64,000 bases of DNA. It comes from Candidatus Bathyarchaeia archaeon. GTDB taxonomy: Archaea; Thermoproteota; Bathyarchaeia; Bathyarchaeales; Bathycorpusculaceae. Numbering within the stretch: position 1 is the first letter of the stretch; each line of letters begins with the position of its first letter. Positions 62,644 through 64,000 of this stretch are shown here, in pieces. The stretch is from the NCBI GenBank assembly GCA_038873195.1, contig JAVZEV010000001.1:772490-836489 (forward strand), given 5' to 3'. Position numbers and translations under genes: made by a program. The notes beneath the pieces are model-generated. The model was not told the DNA's origin. It did no database searches and worked only from the letters and a program-made list of their open reading frames with translations.

Positions 62644-63103
62644 CTTTTTTGGCTTTCTCCTCTCTGAGCGCTGCCACTAAAGCTTCAAATTTTTCTCTGT
62701 CCTCGCCTATTCTTTCAGCTATTTGAGCGAGCTGTTGCTGAAGCGCTATTCTCGTGTTTTCCAAGTTTTCAAGGCGCTTTTTGATTATTTCTTTTGCTTC
62801 TTTTAATGTCTTTTCAATTGATACTCCAGCACCCATTCCAACGATTATTTTGTCTGGGTTGTCAAGTCTTGCTTTTATGTAGGAGTTGCCGCCTATGGGA
62901 ACCATGAGTTCAGAGTTTTCCTTTTCCTTTTCTAGACCTTCCAGTGTCATGCTCGCATAGGATAAGTCTGTTATGACGGCGTTTACCATGTTAATTCTTG
63001 ACTGGACTGTTTCTGCGTTGGCTTCGAGAACACGTATTTCTACGCTTAATTTGCGGAGTTCTTCTTCACTTTTGTTCGCCAAGTTCCTCTTCTCCAACAA
63101 CAA
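62636..63103 (-). CDS. pfdA: prefoldin subunit alpha
   Basis: A 155-aa protein with two long coiled-coil helices (~10-55 and ~95-150) flanking beta-hairpins (ELMVPIGGNSYIKA, KIIVGMGAGVSIEKTLKEA). It forms the hexameric prefoldin chaperone with beta subunits. The first codon overlaps the LX gene. It stands in the conserved eif6-LX-pfdA-ftsY string. Confidence 0.93.
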   Translation of the reverse strand: MLLEKRNLANKSEEELRKLSVEIRVLEANAETVQSRINMVNAVITDLSYASMTLEGLEKEKENSELMVPIGGNSYIKARLDNPDKIIVGMGAGVSIEKTLKEAKEIIKKRLENLENTRIALQQQLAQIAERIGEDREKFEALVAALREEKAKKDV

Positions 63104-63314
63104 GTTTTTTCAATAGCGGATTCTCGATGTCTTGAGGTTGAATTTCTTCTACATTTGCTATTTTTATGTGGTAACGTTTCACGCGGTGTTTACTTCCTAA
63201 TTCTGTATAAACCTTTTCGATAGCATGTTCTGGCTTCATTGCCACAACTTCTTTTTTGAACGAAGTTTTCAAGTTTGGCTTTTGAATTTCGCCGGATACT
63301 CTGAAAACCTTCAT
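63066..63314 (-). CDS. rpl18a: ribosomal protein L18Ae/LX
   Basis: An 82-aa basic protein starting MKVFRVSGEIQKPNL, with TSFKKEVVAMKPEHAIEKVY and KRYHIKIANVEEIQPQDI. This is the archaeal LX family. It overlaps both pfdA (38 bp) and eif6 (4 bp), so translation of the string is coupled. Confidence 0.92.
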   Translation of the reverse strand: MKVFRVSGEIQKPNLKTSFKKEVVAMKPEHAIEKVYTELGSKHRVKRYHIKIANVEEIQPQDIENPLLKKLVVGEEELGEQK

Positions 63315-63994
63315 GCAGTTTCCTCCTTCACAACATCCAGTGCGTTCCCAATTATAAACATCTCGGGTCCAGTTGTCATAGCTCCAGCCACAGCTGCATA
63401 ACTGTTACCGATTAAACCAGTACCAACGTAAGGTATGCCACAATTAATGGTGCCAACTTCAACCGGAACCTTTAACACTTCTTCCAAAAGTTTACGTTCA
63501 GAATCCTTCAACATCGGATGAACCAAAACACCTTTGTTAGTTGCAACTCCAAGCGAGCCTACATAAGGTAATCCAGCAATTTCGCCAGCTACAACTTCAA
63601 CGCCTAATGTTTCTGAGATTTTCTGAATTTCCGGCGTTTTTAATCTTGGGTCAACGATTGCTCCATGGTCATTTGTTAGAACCAAGTTTCCATATGCGGT
63701 TTTCTTTGTCTCCATGATGGTGATGTTTCCATCGAACGTGGATTTTATGGTGTCAAGTTCTTCTTCCTTAATGAAATGGGGAAGCAAAATTCCATTTGAG
63801 TTTGCACATGCAAGCGAGCCGACTAAGATTGAACCACCAATAGTTGTATGTACTAGTTTGACTTTCAACCATTCACGAAGCCGTTCAGCTTTTTTTAGAG
63901 GAACAATTCTGGGAACTATAACTATCTTATCTGTTGCAAGCGAATAAACGCCTATGCTTACGCTTCCAACGATTGTGGACAGGTAAATTGCCAA
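63311..63994 (-). CDS. eif6: translation initiation factor aIF6
   Basis: A 227-aa pentein-fold protein with the internal pseudo-fivefold pattern. Segments are VGSLACANSNGILLPHF, GNLVLTNDHGAIVDPRL, VGSLGVATNKGVLVHPML and VGTGLIGNSYAAVAG. It binds the 50S subunit and prevents joining. The gene's start is 6 bp from the window end, so upstream operon genes (L31e and L39e are usual) lie beyond view. Confidence 0.95.
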   Translation of the reverse strand: MAIYLSTIVGSVSIGVYSLATDKIVIVPRIVPLKKAERLREWLKVKLVHTTIGGSILVGSLACANSNGILLPHFIKEEELDTIKSTFDGNITIMETKKTAYGNLVLTNDHGAIVDPRLKTPEIQKISETLGVEVVAGEIAGLPYVGSLGVATNKGVLVHPMLKDSERKLLEEVLKVPVEVGTINCGIPYVGTGLIGNSYAAVAGAMTTGPEMFIIGNALDVVKEETA

Positions 63995-64000
63995 ACAATA

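Noticed and set aside
1-64000. CRISPR array
   Set aside because: No series of evenly spaced repeats was seen anywhere in the window and no cas-like protein is encoded.

Overview
The window is archaeal and most like a member of the Bathyarchaeia (TACK group). The evidence is: archaeal information-processing genes (eIF6, L18Ae/LX, prefoldin, FtsY, Spt5, SecE/Sss1, P0, P1/L12, L38e-like, EndA, aCPSF2); a complete archaeal-type CODH/ACS operon; coenzyme F420 biosynthesis genes; ether-lipid UbiA; TATA-box promoters; and an acetate module, with no methyl-CoM reductase gene in view. Taxonomy is an inference from gene content.

Layout. 1-6.5 kb: end of a DUF996-like membrane protein, a small membrane protein, a PHP phosphoesterase, aCPSF2, archaemetzincin, a presenilin-type protease, a PQQ-like beta-propeller protein, a 59-aa CooT-like nickel protein that is easily missed, and a ferredoxin. 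6.6-15.3 kb, minus strand: two CooC ATPases then cdhA-cdhB-cdhC-cdhD-cdhE, the whole acetyl-CoA decarbonylase/synthase. 15.4-20.1 kb: cofE, a MetF-like reductase, an FrhB-family protein, an FbiB-like nitroreductase, cofD and an L38e-like gene. 20.2-23.0 kb: a DapA family gene, an NfeD-like protein and stomatin, a small membrane protein and tRNA-Val(GAC).

22.994-28.352 kb holds the most striking item: a 5,319-bp integrated element in tRNA-Val. Two perfect 40-bp copies of the 5' half of the tRNA flank it. The element's tyrosine recombinase gene is split by the integration: the N-terminal part runs into the left copy and the C-terminal part runs out of the right copy, in the same frame. Joining them across one copy restores a 376-codon integrase. 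This is SSV-type integration, but the attachment site is the 5' half of the tRNA. Cargo is a secreted parallel-beta-helix/dockerin protein, a PD-(D/E)XK-like small protein and small unknown ORFs.

28.5-40.9 kb: tRNA-Ser, H+-pyrophosphatase, a P-type cation ATPase, an acetate transporter, AMP-forming acetyl-CoA synthetase, an ADP-forming acyl-CoA synthetase fused to a GNAT domain, and AsnS. Together with CODH/ACS this suggests a cell that makes and uses acetyl-CoA and acetate. 41-50.8 kb: a CDF transporter with three C-terminal domains, a beta-propeller protein with a membrane-anchored winged-helix regulator, UbiA, a sugar nucleotidyltransferase, a thioredoxin, EndA, DUF47 and GlyS. 50.9-55.6 kb: a frameshifted small gene, inositol-1-phosphate synthase, phosphoglucose/phosphomannose isomerase, a SPOUT methyltransferase and a second presenilin-like membrane protein. 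55.6-64 kb: the ribosomal stalk and secE-spt5-L11-L1-P0 operon, D-aminoacyl-tRNA deacylase, argF, and eif6-LX-pfdA-ftsY.
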